From: a virus
Virus record (IMG/VR): IMGVR_UViG_3300045789_000777
Location: 1-45,276 of that record
Length of the DNA stretch: 45,276 bases
Reading direction: 5' to 3' (one strand)
Positions 6,897 through 14,696 of this stretch are shown in pieces. Numbering within the stretch: the first letter of the stretch is position 1; the number at the start of each line of letters is the position of its first letter. Made by a program: the position numbers and the translations under genes. Below the pieces are notes generated by a model. It had not been told where the DNA came from, did not search any database, and saw nothing but the letters and a program-made list of their open reading frames with translations.

Positions 6897-7463
6897 ATGA
6901 CAACTCGCACATTAAAGCGCAAAACCCTTTCATGTACTGATCCTCTCTATGCGGCCCATGCGCTGGGTCATGAGTTTGGTGTTGATAAGTTAGCTAACAC
7001 GCTGTTTCAACAACCTGGTGTTATGTACAACAAATTAAACCCAGAGAACGACAGCAATCATTTGTACTTGCGTGATGCTGTTCACCTCACCGAGATTGCT
7101 AATGATGACCGGATATTAAGTGCGTGGTGTAGCCAGCGTGGCGGGGTATTTGTAAAGCTACCAGAGGCCGTTAATTGCGATGAAGAGTTAAGTGATCAGC
7201 TGCTTAAAATTAGTGAGCAAATGGGGATGGCGTTAGCTGAAATTAGAGCATCACGGGCTGATGGCGTGATTACTCATGATGAATTTGAATCTATTGGGCG
7301 TGAGTTAAGCAATACCGTTCGTGAGGTGTTGTCACTAAAGGCTGTAGTAAGCAGTCAAGTGCGTGAATTGCCAATATCTAAACCAGCGACTACCGCAAAA
7401 CTAAATACCGCGAAATTCAACAACGCCATTGATTCAGATGGTCCGGTCAAGGTGAGCGCATGA
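6897..7463 (+). CDS. CII-like phage regulatory protein (Phage_CP76 type)
   Basis: A 188-residue protein starting MTTRTLKRKTLSCTDPLYAAHALG. The layout fits the Phage_CP76/CII family: an N-terminal region (DPLYAAHALGHEFGVDKLANTLF) resembling a DNA-binding helix bundle, a central LYLRDAVHLTEIANDDRILSAWC segment, and a helical C-terminal half for oligomerisation (ELSDQLLKISEQMGMALAEI, RELSNTVREVL). It sits after cro, as cII does. Start at ATG 6897 follows AAGGA. It is expected to help set the lysis/lysogeny choice. Its target promoter was not identified. Confidence 0.7.
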   Translation: MTTRTLKRKTLSCTDPLYAAHALGHEFGVDKLANTLFQQPGVMYNKLNPENDSNHLYLRDAVHLTEIANDDRILSAWCSQRGGVFVKLPEAVNCDEELSDQLLKISEQMGMALAEIRASRADGVITHDEFESIGRELSNTVREVLSLKAVVSSQVRELPISKPATTAKLNTAKFNNAIDSDGPVKVSA

Positions 7464-7657
7464 GTGATGCCGTCGATGATGCTGCTAAAGAAGCCTATCT
7501 TCATTTTACCGCCGCATTAGAAGTGCGTAAGCCTGTATTGCCATTTAATGGTTTTTGTCACTACTGCATTGAGCCTGTTGGGCCTAATAGTCATTTTTGT
7601 GATGCCGATTGCCGTCATGACCATGAACGATTAGTGATAAACGGCAAACTGCGATGA
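7460..7657 (+). CDS. Small zinc-ribbon protein
   Basis: A 65-residue protein whose middle reads GFCHYCIEPVGPNSHFCDADCRHDH, two CxxC/CxxxC knuckles 14 residues apart that make a zinc ribbon likely. It starts at an ATGA overlap with the upstream gene and ends in an ATGA overlap with the next, so it is coupled on both sides. Small zinc-finger proteins of this type, often annotated DksA/TraR-like or DUF2116-like, are common in the early operons of lambdoid prophages. Specific function unknown. Confidence 0.7.
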   Translation: MSDAVDDAAKEAYLHFTAALEVRKPVLPFNGFCHYCIEPVGPNSHFCDADCRHDHERLVINGKLR

Positions 7658-7821
7658 CCAACTCAAATCACTTAACTGATAAGTATTCAACCGTAAGTTG
7701 GCTATTCGATCTTATTGGCGGGTGTGCTGGGCTGTTGATAGTCGGATTGGTGACTTCAATTGGTTTAGCATTTTATTTGAGCAAGGCATTCAGTTTTAGC
7801 AAGGAGAGTGATGATGAGTAA
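7654..7821 (+). CDS. Single-pass membrane peptide, 55 aa
   Basis: A short gene starting at an ATGA overlap with the zinc-ribbon gene: MTNSNHLTDKYSTVSW, then one hydrophobic segment of about 22 residues (LIGGCAGLLIVGLVTSIGLAFY), then a short charged tail. It ends a few bases past the ribosome site and start of the next gene, so it is an operon member. The coding start contains one of three copies of a 21-23-base motif found in this prophage (7663-7685). Function unknown. Confidence 0.6.
   Translation: MTNSNHLTDKYSTVSWLFDLIGGCAGLLIVGLVTSIGLAFYLSKAFSFSKESDDE
7663..7685 (+). repeat. Dispersed repeat motif, copy 1
   Basis: These 23 bases are identical to 28136-28158 and nearly identical to 19842-19862. 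The core is ATCACTTAACTGATAAGTA, containing the inverted halves ACTTA and TAAGT. This copy lies inside a small coding region, unlike the others. Confidence 0.7.
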
Positions 7822-8044
7822 GGTAACTGGAGTTGATTGGCAGTTTGATCAATCTGAAATCCACACTGAATCGCCAGAAGAAAAAGAAGCATTTGACCGT
7901 ATATCGCGTGAGCAGCAAATAGATGCAATAGCCGCGGTGGTGAGGACGTGCCCCACAACCAGTTCAACTGGTATTGCAGTTCTGTTAGTTGAGGCGGGAT
8001 GTTCAATCGATTTATTAAGTATACAAAATAAGAAAGCCCACTAG
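7814..8044 (+). CDS. Small hypothetical early protein, 76 aa
   Basis: Starts MSKVTGVDWQFDQ at ATG 7814, 7 bases after AGGAG; two other starts (7808, 7811) are too close to the ribosome site. It is acidic at the N-terminus, with a C-terminal helix (GIAVLLVEAGCSIDLL) too polar at its ends to be a confident membrane segment. Just beyond its stop, 8037-8066 can form a stem (GCCCAC/GTGGGC) before the ribosome site of the O-like gene, which may modulate that gene's translation. Function unknown. Confidence 0.6.
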   Translation: MSKVTGVDWQFDQSEIHTESPEEKEAFDRISREQQIDAIAAVVRTCPTTSSTGIAVLLVEAGCSIDLLSIQNKKAH

Positions 8045-8082
8045 AGCTGTGGAGGCCGTGGGCTTAATACCGGAGAGGTTTA

Positions 8083-9000
8083 ATGATGTTACAAAAAACA
8101 GCTGATTGCGTCAATAGCGATGTGAATAGCAATGTTGTGCCGTTTAGGCCAGTTGCTGATAGTAATAATGAGTGTGAGCGGGGTGTCGTTGTGAAAGCAG
8201 ACTTGGATGATGGTTATTTACGACTGTCTAACACGCTGGTGGACAAGCTCTGCATGACAAAATTGAGCGATAGAGAAAGCCGTGTATTGTTATCAGTGAT
8301 ACGCAGAACCTATGGCTTTGGTAAAGCGCTTGATTGGATATCGTATAGCCAGATTGAAGAGATGACCGGCATTGATGCAAACAATATTTCTCGTATTGCT
8401 GGTGGCCTTTTAAAGCGTAATATTTTAATTAAAGAGGGCAAAAAGTTAGGCATTAATAACATTGTGTCAGAGTGGGAAGGTAAACCTGAACTCACTAAAA
8501 AGCCTAAACTCGCTAACATATCCGACCTGTCTAAACAGACAGTAAAACCTGTCAATTTGAACAATGGCACTGTCAGTTTAGACAGTAAAACCTGTCAATC
8601 TAGACCCCCACAAAAGAAAGACAATACTACAAAAGAAAGACAAAAAGATATTTGTGCTAAATCGTCGTTTAATGACTTTTTTAAAGCGTATCCCATTCAC
8701 CGCAAGGGTGGGTCTGATTCAGCCGCTTGGACTGCATGGAAATCTGAAAAACTAACTGATCAAGATTGTAAAACCGCTATTGAGTGGTTAGCCCAAGCAG
8801 CACAACGTGACCCAAGATGGGGCGTTAATGCTTCAGGTCAATTCGTACTCGGTGTCACTAAGTTTATTAGAACTAAAACATGGCTGACGCCACTTCCTCA
8901 AGTTGTTAATCGACAAGCTAACCCTTTGCACACTCCTGCACATAGTGTTGATCACAATCCATACGCTGACTTTGCTAACGATTTTAATACGGAGCTATGA
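8083..9000 (+). CDS. Replication initiator, phage O-like
   Basis: A 305-residue protein. Residues about 40-130 fit the N-terminal winged-helix DNA-binding domain of the phage replication O family (LSDRESRVLLSVIRRTYGFGKALDWISYSQIEEMTGID, then NNISRIAGGLLKRNILI). The middle (150-200) is polar and encodes the iteron cluster at the DNA level. The C-terminal part (FNDFFKAYPIHRKGGSDSAAWTAWKSEK) resembles the domain that contacts the helicase loader. It overlaps the DnaC-like gene by ATGA. As in lambda, the initiator gene appears to contain its own origin. Confidence 0.85.
   Translation: MMLQKTADCVNSDVNSNVVPFRPVADSNNECERGVVVKADLDDGYLRLSNTLVDKLCMTKLSDRESRVLLSVIRRTYGFGKALDWISYSQIEEMTGIDANNISRIAGGLLKRNILIKEGKKLGINNIVSEWEGKPELTKKPKLANISDLSKQTVKPVNLNNGTVSLDSKTCQSRPPQKKDNTTKERQKDICAKSSFNDFFKAYPIHRKGGSDSAAWTAWKSEKLTDQDCKTAIEWLAQAAQRDPRWGVNASGQFVLGVTKFIRTKTWLTPLPQVVNRQANPLHTPAHSVDHNPYADFANDFNTEL
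8527..8596. repeat. Phased iteron array inside the O-like gene: probable origin of replication
   Basis: Six pentamer half sites alternate as CTGTC, GACAG, CTGTC, then CTGTC, GACAG, CTGTC, starting at 8527, 8538, 8549, 8570, 8581 and 8592. Spacing is 11 bp within each triplet and 21 bp between triplets, so all lie on one face of the helix. The 19-mer GACAGTAAAACCTGTCAAT occurs twice (8538-8556, 8581-8599). In lambda, iterons bound by O lie inside the O gene. An A-rich, easily opened stretch (8609-8650) follows. Confidence 0.7.
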
Positions 9001-9743
9001 ACATGAATTCGATGCCTTCAGTGTCAACTGAGCTACACCGTTTATTAAAAAAAATGGGCTGCCCAGAAAATGTTAAACCGTTTGATCGCGAGCTTATTGC
9101 TGCTGAGAAACGTCAGTCTGAGATTGCTTCTGCTGCTGCTCACCAGCAACGTGTCATTGAAAAGTTGATGGGTTCTAGTGGGTTGAATACTCATTTTTTA
9201 GAATGCTCGTTTGATAGTTATGTGATTGAAAATGATGAACAGCGCCGAGTCGTTGATATCGCCAAGCGTTATGTTGATAAGTTTGATGAGTTATTGGCAA
9301 CCGGAAAAGGCTTTTTGTTTTTGGGTACGCCAGGCACGGGCAAAAATCATTTAGCCAGCGCGATGGCCAATGCGCTAATGCGCAAACGTTACTCTGTGGT
9401 GTTGATCAGCGTTATGGATTTGTTTGCCCGGTTGCGTATGTCTTACAGCGATAAATCGTTAACCGAGGAAAAGCTGATTGCTGAATTTATGAAACCCCAG
9501 CTACTGGTAATTGATGAGCTTGGCTTACAACGTGGTAGCGCCGATGAAGTGCTTTGGTTAACGCGGATTATCGATAAACGCTTATACGGTCGTAGACCAA
9601 CAGGGTTTATTACCAACCTAAACCAAAAGGCGTTGCACGAGCTGCTCGGTGAACGTGGTTACCAACGTGTTCAAGATGCGGTGAGTGTTGCAGTGCCATT
9701 CAACTGGCCTAGTTACAGGGGGCGTAAAAAGAATGGCGCTTAA
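8997..9743 (+). CDS. DnaC-like helicase loader ATPase
   Basis: A 248-residue AAA+ protein. Walker A is GTPGTGKNHLA (residues 110-120); the GKN form in place of GKT/S is typical of DnaC. Walker B is LLVIDELGL (169-177). Sensor I is probably in GFITNLNQ, and an Arg-rich C-terminal end follows. It would load the host DnaB helicase onto the origin together with the O-like protein, replacing lambda P functionally. Start at ATG 8997 overlaps the O-like stop (ATGA); ATG 9003 is an alternative. Confidence 0.9.
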   Translation: MNMNSMPSVSTELHRLLKKMGCPENVKPFDRELIAAEKRQSEIASAAAHQQRVIEKLMGSSGLNTHFLECSFDSYVIENDEQRRVVDIAKRYVDKFDELLATGKGFLFLGTPGTGKNHLASAMANALMRKRYSVVLISVMDLFARLRMSYSDKSLTEEKLIAEFMKPQLLVIDELGLQRGSADEVLWLTRIIDKRLYGRRPTGFITNLNQKALHELLGERGYQRVQDAVSVAVPFNWPSYRGRKKNGA

Positions 9744-10047
9744 ACAACTCAGCGAAAATTACCCTGATTTTTACAGTGGGATTAAAGAAGTTAAATCGCC
9801 TACACCAAAAAAAGAACCGCATAGGTTAGAGCGCAAGGATTACCCGTTGTTTTGGAGTGGTAAGAAAAATGCCGAAGGCAAAACAGATATTGTTTGGATA
9901 TTAAAGAAAATGCGGGTGATCCCCGCATCGATGAAGCATCAAGTTTCAGAAAAGTATGAGTCATTATTTTTAAGCGACAAAGTGAATGGTAGAAAATTAG
10001 CCAACACGTATTTACATGATATAGCCAATAAGTTCAGGGGTGTTTAG
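9733..10047 (+). CDS. Hypothetical early protein, 104 aa
   Basis: Start placed at ATG 9733 (MALKQLSENYPDFYSGIKEV), overlapping the end of the DnaC-like gene by 11 bases; a longer frame to 9685 is out-of-frame read of that gene. The protein is very basic (many Lys, Arg), with aromatic residues in DYPLFWSGKK and a helical C-terminus. A nucleic-acid binding role is plausible from charge and from its place between the helicase loader and the resolvase, but no family is recognised. Confidence 0.6.
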   Translation: MALKQLSENYPDFYSGIKEVKSPTPKKEPHRLERKDYPLFWSGKKNAEGKTDIVWILKKMRVIPASMKHQVSEKYESLFLSDKVNGRKLANTYLHDIANKFRGV

Positions 10048-10050
10048 TTT

Positions 10051-10548
10051 ATGAAAATAGGTATAGACCCTGATTTGACGAAAAGTGGTGTGGCCTTAGT
10101 GGTTAATGGAAAAATTGAATTTCTTAAGAGTCTTGGTTTTGGTGAATTGATTGTTTATGTGGTGGGTTTAGATAATCAGCAAGGCTTGGTGACGGTACTA
10201 CTTGAGGATGTGGATAACAAAAAGCCTGTTTTCCCTAAGCGGCTCAAGCAGGCTAATAAGGGACAAAGCCCATTGTTGCAGTTTGTTGGCCACGCACCCA
10301 GCCAAAGCGGGTCCGCGGCGAAAGTGAATATGAGCATTGCAGAAGACCTGGGCAAAGTGAAAGCCACTGCCAGATTAATAAAAGAACTGCTAGAAGATAA
10401 TGGTGTAACGGTAAAGCTGGTTAAACCACTGCGTGGGCCTATAAAAGCAGCCAAAAAGAATAGTGCCTATTTTAATAAGATAACAGGTTGGACTGGGCGC
10501 AGTAATGAAGATACCCGTGATGCAGCATTGATTGCATTGTTCGGCTAG
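10051..10548 (+). CDS. RuvC-like Holliday-junction resolvase
   Basis: A 165-residue RNase H-fold nuclease. The first strand reads MKIGIDPDLTKSGVA (catalytic D6), the second acidic residue is in VLLEDVD (E52), and the C-terminal helix NEDTRDAALIALFG supplies the final acidic residues (D154, D157). This matches RuvC. Phage RuvC-like enzymes resolve recombination or replication intermediates before packaging and take the slot of lambda Rap/NinG. Spacing to its neighbours is very short, so it is in the early operon. Confidence 0.8.
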   Translation: MKIGIDPDLTKSGVALVVNGKIEFLKSLGFGELIVYVVGLDNQQGLVTVLLEDVDNKKPVFPKRLKQANKGQSPLLQFVGHAPSQSGSAAKVNMSIAEDLGKVKATARLIKELLEDNGVTVKLVKPLRGPIKAAKKNSAYFNKITGWTGRSNEDTRDAALIALFG

Positions 10549-10596
10549 TTATCTGTTATTTCAACGCTAAAGCTTTTGCTTAATAAGGATTTTTAG

Positions 10597-11190
10597 ATGG
10601 TATCAATTGAGCGGTTATTTTGTTTGATTTCACCTAAGTCGCTCGATATCGCGGCCGTTATGGGTGGTTTTGGTGTGTTTAGTAAAGATGACGCAATAGG
10701 GGTTATTGCTATGATCCAAGGTAAATTTCCGATTGGTGCCAGAGTATTAGAAACCAGAGTTAATGATGATATCGATATGAAAAACACTCTGATTTCAGCA
10801 TTGTCAGCAAGGTTTGTTACTGAAAACTTAAAGCCAAAAGCGGCTAATGCCTTGGCGTTGATGGTTATTGCTGAAGTATGTAATTCAAGAACCTGCAAAG
10901 CGTGTAATGGCACTGGGTACCGATTACCTCGTCGTTATGATGCGTACAGTGGGTGCCCTAATTGTGCAGGCACCGGTGTGAGATTAAACACGACAAATAA
11001 TTTAGCCGGTACGTTTTCGTCAATGGTGAATGTTTTGGTTACCCAGGAGCAATTTAGCAAAGTGTTTTATGATCTATATATGGATGCTGTTGATGATTTG
11101 TATAACCAAGTGAATGCCGCTGAGCGCTATGGGTACCAAATACTGAACATTATTAAAAATGAGCATTTTGGAGTCGCTAGTAATGATTAA
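10597..11190 (+). CDS. Q-like antitermination protein, first copy (zinc motif)
   Basis: A 197-residue protein. Residues about 100-130 hold a zinc-finger: CKACNGTGYRLPRRYDAY then CPNCAGTG, two CxxCxGxG motifs of the DnaJ type found in several lambdoid Q proteins (for example phage 82 Q). The N-terminal part (IAAVMGGFGVFSKDDAIGVIAMIQG) also resembles that group in layout. AAGGA precedes ATG 10597. Q proteins bind DNA at the late promoter and let polymerase ignore terminators. The next gene is a divergent paralogue with the same motif. Assignment is by motif and position, and a different zinc protein cannot be excluded. Confidence 0.6.
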   Translation: MVSIERLFCLISPKSLDIAAVMGGFGVFSKDDAIGVIAMIQGKFPIGARVLETRVNDDIDMKNTLISALSARFVTENLKPKAANALALMVIAEVCNSRTCKACNGTGYRLPRRYDAYSGCPNCAGTGVRLNTTNNLAGTFSSMVNVLVTQEQFSKVFYDLYMDAVDDLYNQVNAAERYGYQILNIIKNEHFGVASND

Positions 11191-11782
11191 TACTGTTAAG
11201 GACCTTGTTGTTCGACTTAACGTAGAGGCTGAGCAGCTTGAGTCTATTGGCTGTCATGAGGCTGCTTGTGGGGTGCATTCATCGATTAGAGTTATTCAGG
11301 ATGAGCTTGATGATCATAGTGCTATTGGCAACGCCGATAGTCATAGAATTGAACCGCTAGAGCGATTAAATACTAGATTAATAAACGCTCTGGCTCGTCA
11401 GTCAACAGCCATGCAACGGTTTAATCATTACTGCAAAGAGGGCATTTTATCTACATCACAATTTCACCAACTGGTGCAAAGTAACAAAGCCATTAAAATA
11501 AAAATAAGGCTTTTACCACGTTGCCAGGTATGTAATGGGGCGGGTAATACTAAGCCGCTGTTTTATGTTTATGAATGTGACTCTTGCGGCGGTACCGGTA
11601 TTAATTTAGCCAATACCACAGAGCTAGTACACTTACAGCAAGCCATTATTCATGGGGAGTTCGATTTGATTGAAAAGCTAGTTGCTGCTCTGTTTAAATG
11701 TGGATTAGCCGATGCAGATAGAGCTGCTCTATCCGTTGCAAACTTTTACGACAATAGTGCCAATAACCTAAGGTTAGATTGA
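11183..11782 (+). CDS. Q-like zinc protein, second copy
   Basis: A 199-residue protein with the same organisation as its upstream neighbour. It has a helical N-terminal half with TVKDLVVRLNVEAEQLESIG and a CQVCNGAGNTKP...CDSCGGTG zinc motif at about residues 115-140, followed by NLANTTELV, which aligns with NTTNNLAGT of the first copy. Start placed at ATG 11183 behind GGAG. The first gene's stop lies inside its start region. Probably an ancient tandem duplication. It may be a second antiterminator, a heteromeric partner, or a regulator of the first. Confidence 0.6.
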   Translation: MINTVKDLVVRLNVEAEQLESIGCHEAACGVHSSIRVIQDELDDHSAIGNADSHRIEPLERLNTRLINALARQSTAMQRFNHYCKEGILSTSQFHQLVQSNKAIKIKIRLLPRCQVCNGAGNTKPLFYVYECDSCGGTGINLANTTELVHLQQAIIHGEFDLIEKLVAALFKCGLADADRAALSVANFYDNSANNLRLD

Positions 11783-13008
11783 TGACAGTTGCCACAATCC
11801 AATTTACCGACTCAGCAATAAAACGGGCGCTGGCTGATAAGTCTGTCACTGAATTAAGGGACCCACGCTTTCCGCTTAGGCTTCGTTTATCTCGTTTGCA
11901 TAATCGAGGAAGCTGGCACTTAGTGACGTATAAAGATGGTAAGGACAGGTGGGAGAAGGTTGCGAGTTGGCCGCTTGTTGGTGCTAAAGTGATACTGGAT
12001 GGATTGCCATCAATGAGTATTCAGCATAGACAGGACAATAATATAAAAGTAAATAACTGGCTCAGTTGTAGCGGTTTGTTGCAGTGGTATTTAACTCGAT
12101 CGCAATCTGATACCAGCTTGTCTATTAAACGAAAGCGTAATATCAAATGCGCTATTAGTAAGCATTTATTACCTGTGCTTGGCGATGTACTGTTAAGTGA
12201 GTTAAACCACCATAAAGTTGATGAGCTATTAATCTGGCCACTGCAGTCGCGATACGCCATCGGCAGCGTTCGTCAGTACTACGCAATTTTACGTAAGGCA
12301 TTTAAGCAGGCGACGGTACTTAAGCTGATAAGTGATGATCCATTATCATCATTGAGTTTTACTGATTTTATCTCAACCCCAATAGCAACTAAACCACCTA
12401 AGTTACAGGCGACTGATTTATTGCCGCTGCTGACGAACATTGGCAATGCTAAAGACGACGCTGCAGTGCTGATATTTATCATGTTGGCCTATGGCACTCG
12501 TATTGGTGAGACCAGATTATTAAAGTGGGCGTATTACGATGAGGCAAATACCAAACTGGTTATTCCAGCAGATATTACTAAGACTCAAGCCCAGTTAACT
12601 ATCCCTATTACTCCTTTGATGGCTTCTGTATTGAATTGGCATAAGCGTAATCAATTAGCTGATGGGTATCGCGGTGTGTATTTGTTTCCCCATAAATATC
12701 GTGCCGGCGGGTTGGATGAACGTTCGGCTAATAGCATGGTAAAACAAGTTAGTGATGGTGAATGGACTGCTCATGATTTGCGTAAGCTTGCCAGGTCGTG
12801 TTGGGCTGACTTAGGCATTGATTATATGGTAGCAGAGCAGATGTTAAACCACTCTATGACCAAGTTAGACCAAGCCTATATTCACACTTACTTAGCCGAC
12901 CAGAAGAGGGCCGCTATTGAGCTCTGGCATAGTCATTTAATGGAAGTATTTAATCCTTTCGTTTGTCGATTTAATCAAGACAGTACCGAGACAGGAAATA
13001 ATTTATAA
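11782..13008 (+). CDS. Tyrosine integrase
   Basis: A 408-residue site-specific recombinase. The catalytic set is R240 (GTRIGETRLLKW), K267 (ITKTQ), H331 and R334 (AHDLRKLARS), H357 (MLNHSM) and nucleophile Y366 (AYIHTY). Residues about 95-185 are the SAM-like core-binding domain, and the N-terminal about 80 residues an arm-binding region. The ATG overlaps the preceding stop. It should insert and excise this prophage. The location is unusual: it lies in the rightward early operon behind the Q-like genes, not next to an attachment site at the prophage end. No excisionase is recognised in the window. Confidence 0.92.
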   Translation: MTVATIQFTDSAIKRALADKSVTELRDPRFPLRLRLSRLHNRGSWHLVTYKDGKDRWEKVASWPLVGAKVILDGLPSMSIQHRQDNNIKVNNWLSCSGLLQWYLTRSQSDTSLSIKRKRNIKCAISKHLLPVLGDVLLSELNHHKVDELLIWPLQSRYAIGSVRQYYAILRKAFKQATVLKLISDDPLSSLSFTDFISTPIATKPPKLQATDLLPLLTNIGNAKDDAAVLIFIMLAYGTRIGETRLLKWAYYDEANTKLVIPADITKTQAQLTIPITPLMASVLNWHKRNQLADGYRGVYLFPHKYRAGGLDERSANSMVKQVSDGEWTAHDLRKLARSCWADLGIDYMVAEQMLNHSMTKLDQAYIHTYLADQKRAAIELWHSHLMEVFNPFVCRFNQDSTETGNNL

Positions 13009-13053
13009 ACAGTCTAAACTCAATCTGGGCGGTAGTTACAGGTGAGTTTATGC

Positions 13054-13072
13054 ATCTTCACAAAGGGAAGAT
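13054..13072 (+). promoter_or_regulatory. Hairpin over the ribosome site of the exonuclease gene
   Basis: ATCTTC (13054-13059) pairs with GAAGAT (13067-13072), taking in part of the GGGAAG ribosome site 7 bases before ATG 13078. A related arrangement recurs at 16303-16321 in front of a relic frame. It may hold down translation. Confidence 0.45.
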
Positions 13073-13077
13073 ATTTA

Positions 13078-13680
13078 ATGAGTAATAAACCATATTTTTT
13101 GTTTGGCGACATAGAGACTGGCGGCTTAAATGGTCGCTTGGATAATGGTCAGTTAGGGATGGAATATTATCCTATTTTTGAATTAGCACTTGTTGTTACC
13201 GATAGGGATCTCAACCAGGTAGGTAGCGCTCTAAGAGTAGTGGTTCATCAAAGTGAAGACATGATCAATCGTTCGCATCAATGGGCCATAGATACACATG
13301 CTAAAAGCGGCTTGCTTGATGAGGTTAGATTAGGTGCATACTCATTGGCAGAATGTGAGCAGCAGATATTAGATCACTTAAATAAGATGGGTATTGAACC
13401 CTATGACCGAGATACTAAAGAGGGCGTTATCTTCGCCGGCAATTCAATCATGTTCGACCGGTCATACATAATGTGTCAAATGCCAGGCTTACATGAGTTT
13501 ATGCACTATCGTCAGTTAGATATTTCGGCTATTGCACTCGCGGCTAGAGTATGGGCGCCTGAACTGGAGAAGAAAGCGTTAAGCATGAAGCAATACAAGC
13601 ATGAAGCGCTGGCTGATATTCGAGAATCGATTGCAGAGCTTAAGTGCTATAAAGATGCGGTGTTTGTTGGCAAAGAATAG
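13078..13680 (+). CDS. DEDDh 3'-5' exonuclease (oligoribonuclease/DnaQ-like)
   Basis: A 200-residue exonuclease. Motif I is GDIETGG (D11, E13), motif II is GNSIMFDRSYI (D127), and motif III is HEALADIRESI (H175, D180). Spacing and motif II (GNSI..DR.F-like) are closest to oligoribonuclease, although this copy is a prophage gene. Start at ATG 13078 is set by GGGAAG; an earlier GTG (13042) is open but lacks a ribosome site. It could degrade short RNAs or single-stranded DNA during lytic growth. It ends directly at the start of a decayed DUF4406 gene, so the two were probably co-transcribed. Confidence 0.85.
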   Translation: MSNKPYFLFGDIETGGLNGRLDNGQLGMEYYPIFELALVVTDRDLNQVGSALRVVVHQSEDMINRSHQWAIDTHAKSGLLDEVRLGAYSLAECEQQILDHLNKMGIEPYDRDTKEGVIFAGNSIMFDRSYIMCQMPGLHEFMHYRQLDISAIALAARVWAPELEKKALSMKQYKHEALADIRESIAELKCYKDAVFVGKE

Positions 13681-13914
13681 ATGATAGCGACAAACATAGG
13701 AGGCCCTATTAGCGGTAATGTAGATATAAATAAGCAGGCGTTCTTTAATACCGCAGACCAATTGCAATCAAGTGGTCGTGTGGTGTTGCATTCTGCTGGC
13801 TTACCAATTGCGTAACTGAACCGCAGTACATGGATATTTGCTTCGCCATAATCCGCCTGTAATGAGATAGTGATGTTATCAGGTTGGCGTAAATCAGCTG
13901 GCGCTAAGGCCTAG
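13681..13914 (+). pseudogene. Decayed DUF4406 gene (nucleoside deoxyribosyltransferase-like)
   Basis: The first frame reads MIATNIGGPISGNVDINKQ and continues to VVLHSAGLPIA before a stop at 13813-13815. It matches the start of DUF4406 proteins (hydrophobic-GPMSG, then AFN.AA..L, then G..V..PA.LP). The family's next block, TEPQYMDICFAIIRL, follows at once in another frame (13818-13862) and ends in stops. The family's last block (W.KSAGAKA) appears in a third frame at 13885-13914. So at least two frameshifts and several stops have inactivated a once complete gene. DUF4406 belongs to the nucleoside 2-deoxyribosyltransferase-like fold and is common in phage early operons. Confidence 0.7.
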
Positions 13915-14225
13915 TATGATTATGCCAAGAATAATAGGGTAAAATTATTGTTCAAACTGAATAATTAAGATATATTTTAGATATACATACTATGGTTCGT
14001 TTTTAGTGATAGATATAATTAAATCGTTTACGAAAGGTTTAATTTTTTTTGTACCATATAATCAATAGCTTATGATTGTCGTGATTGTTGGCTATACTTT
14101 AAGTTATCCAATAGACATTTTACTTAATAGTATATTTTACATAAAGCTGATGAGTACTTTTAAATACAGTTAGTTAAATATGTTAGTTTGTATGTGCATA
14201 CTTAATAAAATGATAATATGGATTT
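13915..14225. other. AT-rich intergenic stretch with a candidate promoter
   Basis: No gene is seen. The stretch is strongly AT-rich, unlike the early operon before it, and marks the start of the accessory region. It contains a reasonable promoter at 13948-13976. Confidence 0.5.
13948..13976 (+). promoter_or_regulatory. Candidate rightward promoter for the accessory membrane genes
   Basis: TTGTTC (13948-13953), a 17-base spacer and TATATT (13971-13976), about 250 bases before the next gene. In AT-rich DNA such matches arise by chance, so support is modest. Confidence 0.3.
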
Positions 14226-14696
14226 ATGAAGGTTATGCTTGCCTATGATCCATACGCTGGTACAATGCCGAAATTTTCTTGGGTCAAGTTTATGCGCAAG
14301 CCAATAGAAGGGATTTCTGAAGAGTCAACGGAGTTTTTGACATGCATTATTTTGCATATGCTAGTTCCTTTGTTACCTTTGATTATCGAATCATGGAAAA
14401 TGAAGGGGGATGCTTCGGAGGCTACTCTGGCAATTACTGCATCGATGTACTCAATATCAATAGGTCTTTCATCTAGGAATAAGGGGGTTTTTTCTTTATG
14501 CCTTTTTATCAGCTTCCTGTTTTCAATGGCTTTTGGTTTAAGCGTTGGAGCTCCAGCATCAGGTATTTTGCCTCTGCTAAAAATTAGTGCTCTAATTACG
14601 ATTGTGTTGGTTTTTATCATACATTCATGCGAAAGGTATAATATCCATGTTGTTGAATGCGCGCCTTTCTGGAATTTTAAAAGGAGTGATGGTTAA
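14226..14696 (+). CDS. Multi-pass membrane protein, accessory
   Basis: A 156-residue protein with about four hydrophobic segments: around residues 38-55 (LTCIILHMLVPLLPLII), 67-83, 86-108 (FSLCLFISFLFSMAFGLSVG) and 115-133 (LLKISALITIVLVFIIHSC). There is no cleavable signal. The start at 14226 has no clear ribosome site; ATG 14235 (MLAYDPYAG) is a possible alternative. The stop overlaps the start of the next gene (TAATGG), so the two form a unit. It sits in the AT-rich accessory region and looks like a moron. Superinfection exclusion is the usual guess for such proteins but is not shown here. Confidence 0.6.
   Translation: MKVMLAYDPYAGTMPKFSWVKFMRKPIEGISEESTEFLTCIILHMLVPLLPLIIESWKMKGDASEATLAITASMYSISIGLSSRNKGVFSLCLFISFLFSMAFGLSVGAPASGILPLLKISALITIVLVFIIHSCERYNIHVVECAPFWNFKRSDG

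Noticed and set aside
14069-14097. Second promoter (TTATGA-17-TATACT) before the membrane-protein pair
   Set aside because: The -35 box is poor and the region is so AT-rich that chance matches are expected.
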